The translations under genes and the position numbers were made by a program. DNA of 42,329 nt from Candidatus Methanomethylicus oleisabuli (lineage in GTDB: Archaea > Thermoproteota > Methanomethylicia > Methanomethylicales > Methanomethylicaceae). Numbering within the stretch: the stretch's first letter is position 1; each line of letters begins with the position of its first letter. The notes under the pieces were generated by a model. The model was not told the origin of the DNA and did no database searches. It saw only the letters and a program-made list of their open reading frames with translations. Of the stretch, positions 41,830-42,329 are shown in pieces. The DNA is taken from NCBI GenBank assembly GCA_001717025.1, contig MAGU01000038.1:1-42329 (forward strand), in the 5' to 3' direction.

Positions 41830-42129
41830 CTATTTTTTGAATGCTGCCCCAATAATGCCCATAAGTGCAAGAATGCCCAGCCCGGCCGTTTCCCAATCCC
41901 CCATTGCCCCGCCTATCAATATGAACACCGCAGCAAAACTAAGACCGCCAGAGAATGACGCGATTATCGATGTAACGAGATCTGCGCCTACTACAACGAT
42001 TATCAATAGCCAAACATACCATGGCGAACTGAAGACAGCAAGTGTAGGCAATACAACATACTGAATAATAAGTCCAAAAACAACGCCGCCAATTGCTTCA
42101 TATATCGACTCTTCAAAATCTTTACCCAT
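41830..42129 (-). CDS. Small membrane protein, unknown
   Basis: A 99-residue protein with three hydrophobic segments: GGVVFGLIIQYVVLPTLAVF (about 14-33), WYVWLLIIVVVGADLVTSII (about 37-56) and SFAAVFILIGGAMG to GLGILALMGIIGAA (about 64-96, perhaps two helices). It has a charged N terminus and ends FKK. No family was recognised. A minus-strand TATA-like element (atttaatac, about 42145-42160) precedes it. It may belong to the mobile region. Confidence 0.7.
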   Translation of the reverse strand: MGKDFEESIYEAIGGVVFGLIIQYVVLPTLAVFSSPWYVWLLIIVVVGADLVTSIIASFSGGLSFAAVFILIGGAMGDWETAGLGILALMGIIGAAFKK

Positions 42130-42329
42130 AATTTCCTCTTCTATTTAAAAGGTATTAAATACGGTTTTCAGATGCGTGACGGCTGCTGCGTTATTAGTTA
42201 ATGTTTTGCCGCACTGAGAGTGACGGAAATCTATTATGGTTTTTTTAATATGGTCTCTATTTCACTCTTTTTTAAGTATAACCCCGCCATAGAAACTGAT
42301 TTGTTGATTTTGATAGGATTCGAAAAATC
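42130..42329. other. AT-rich right edge, no gene seen
   Basis: Only short frames and the promoter of the membrane-protein gene. No copy of the tRNA-Glu 3' end is visible, so the right attachment site, if any, lies beyond the window. Confidence 0.5.

Noticed and set aside
1-42329. CRISPR array
   Set aside because: No regularly spaced direct repeats with unique spacers were seen. The tandem repeats at 1-60 and 26714-26747 have no spacers.

Overview
The window is a piece of a GC-rich archaeal chromosome. The evidence is archaeal translation, RNA and lipid genes (LSm with eL37, the KH/beta-CASP nuclease aCPSF1/FttA, sn-glycerol-1-phosphate dehydrogenase, Dph5, Taw1, NadM, CTP-dependent riboflavin kinase), two proteasome beta subunits, tRNA genes with anticodon-loop introns, and TATA-box promoters. 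O-phosphoseryl-tRNA synthetase (SepRS) plus HypC/HypD point to a methanogen or a relative of one. With the TACK-like traits (two beta subunits, intron-bearing tRNAs) I would guess a Methanomethylicia/Verstraetearchaeota-like lineage, but no methanogenesis gene is in view, so this is inference.

Layout. 1-1500: an ArsR-type regulator and an Hsp20 gene whose promoter holds two matching palindromes. 1467-2252: a decayed tyrosine integrase beside tRNA-Thr(CGT). 2392-8871: thiL with a radical SAM gene, a truncated universal-stress gene, uppP, tRNA-Lys(CTT), dph5, and ribL/ribK (FMN and FAD synthesis) ending tail to tail. 8934-12773: a minus-strand run of SepRS, a translin-family protein, Taw1 and a proteasome beta subunit lacking the catalytic threonine. 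13146-16156: a doubly frameshifted MFS transporter and a secreted, membrane-anchored M6-type metalloprotease. 16426-25726: housekeeping genes (UPF0248, Nog1-like GTPase, RtcA, O6-alkylguanine repair, NadM, SAM hydrolase, an aminotransferase, HypD-HypC, a phosphoesterase, an HD protein, a CYTH protein). 25898-33310: FKBP, UPF0179, EgsA, the catalytic proteasome beta subunit, FttA, a PUA protein, LSm-eL37 and two small unknowns. 33411-35816: an intron-containing tRNA-Ala(GGC), a gene-poor degenerate stretch and a Hef-like helicase with a C-terminal PCNA-binding motif.

From 35915 to the right edge the content looks mobile. tRNA-Glu(CTC), with a short intron, is followed directly by a tyrosine integrase with a 12-bp perfect inverted repeat between them. 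Then come a frameshifted DNA methyltransferase and a compact minus-strand operon in which a ribbon-helix-helix protein, two tiny cysteine-rich proteins (44 and 35 residues) and a second tyrosine recombinase are chained by identical four-base ATGA overlaps. Divergent from it is a winged-helix regulator. A spore-photolyase-like radical SAM gene then overlaps a TcmP-family partner gene. The DNA turns sharply AT-rich from about 39240, and the composition changes at the radical SAM/TcmP junction. No right-hand attachment site is visible, so the element probably runs past the window.

The two integrase-tRNA pairs (1467-2252 and 35915-36911) share the same geometry, which suggests repeated insertions of related elements at tRNA genes, one of them now decayed. 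All four tRNA genes encode the 3' CCA.
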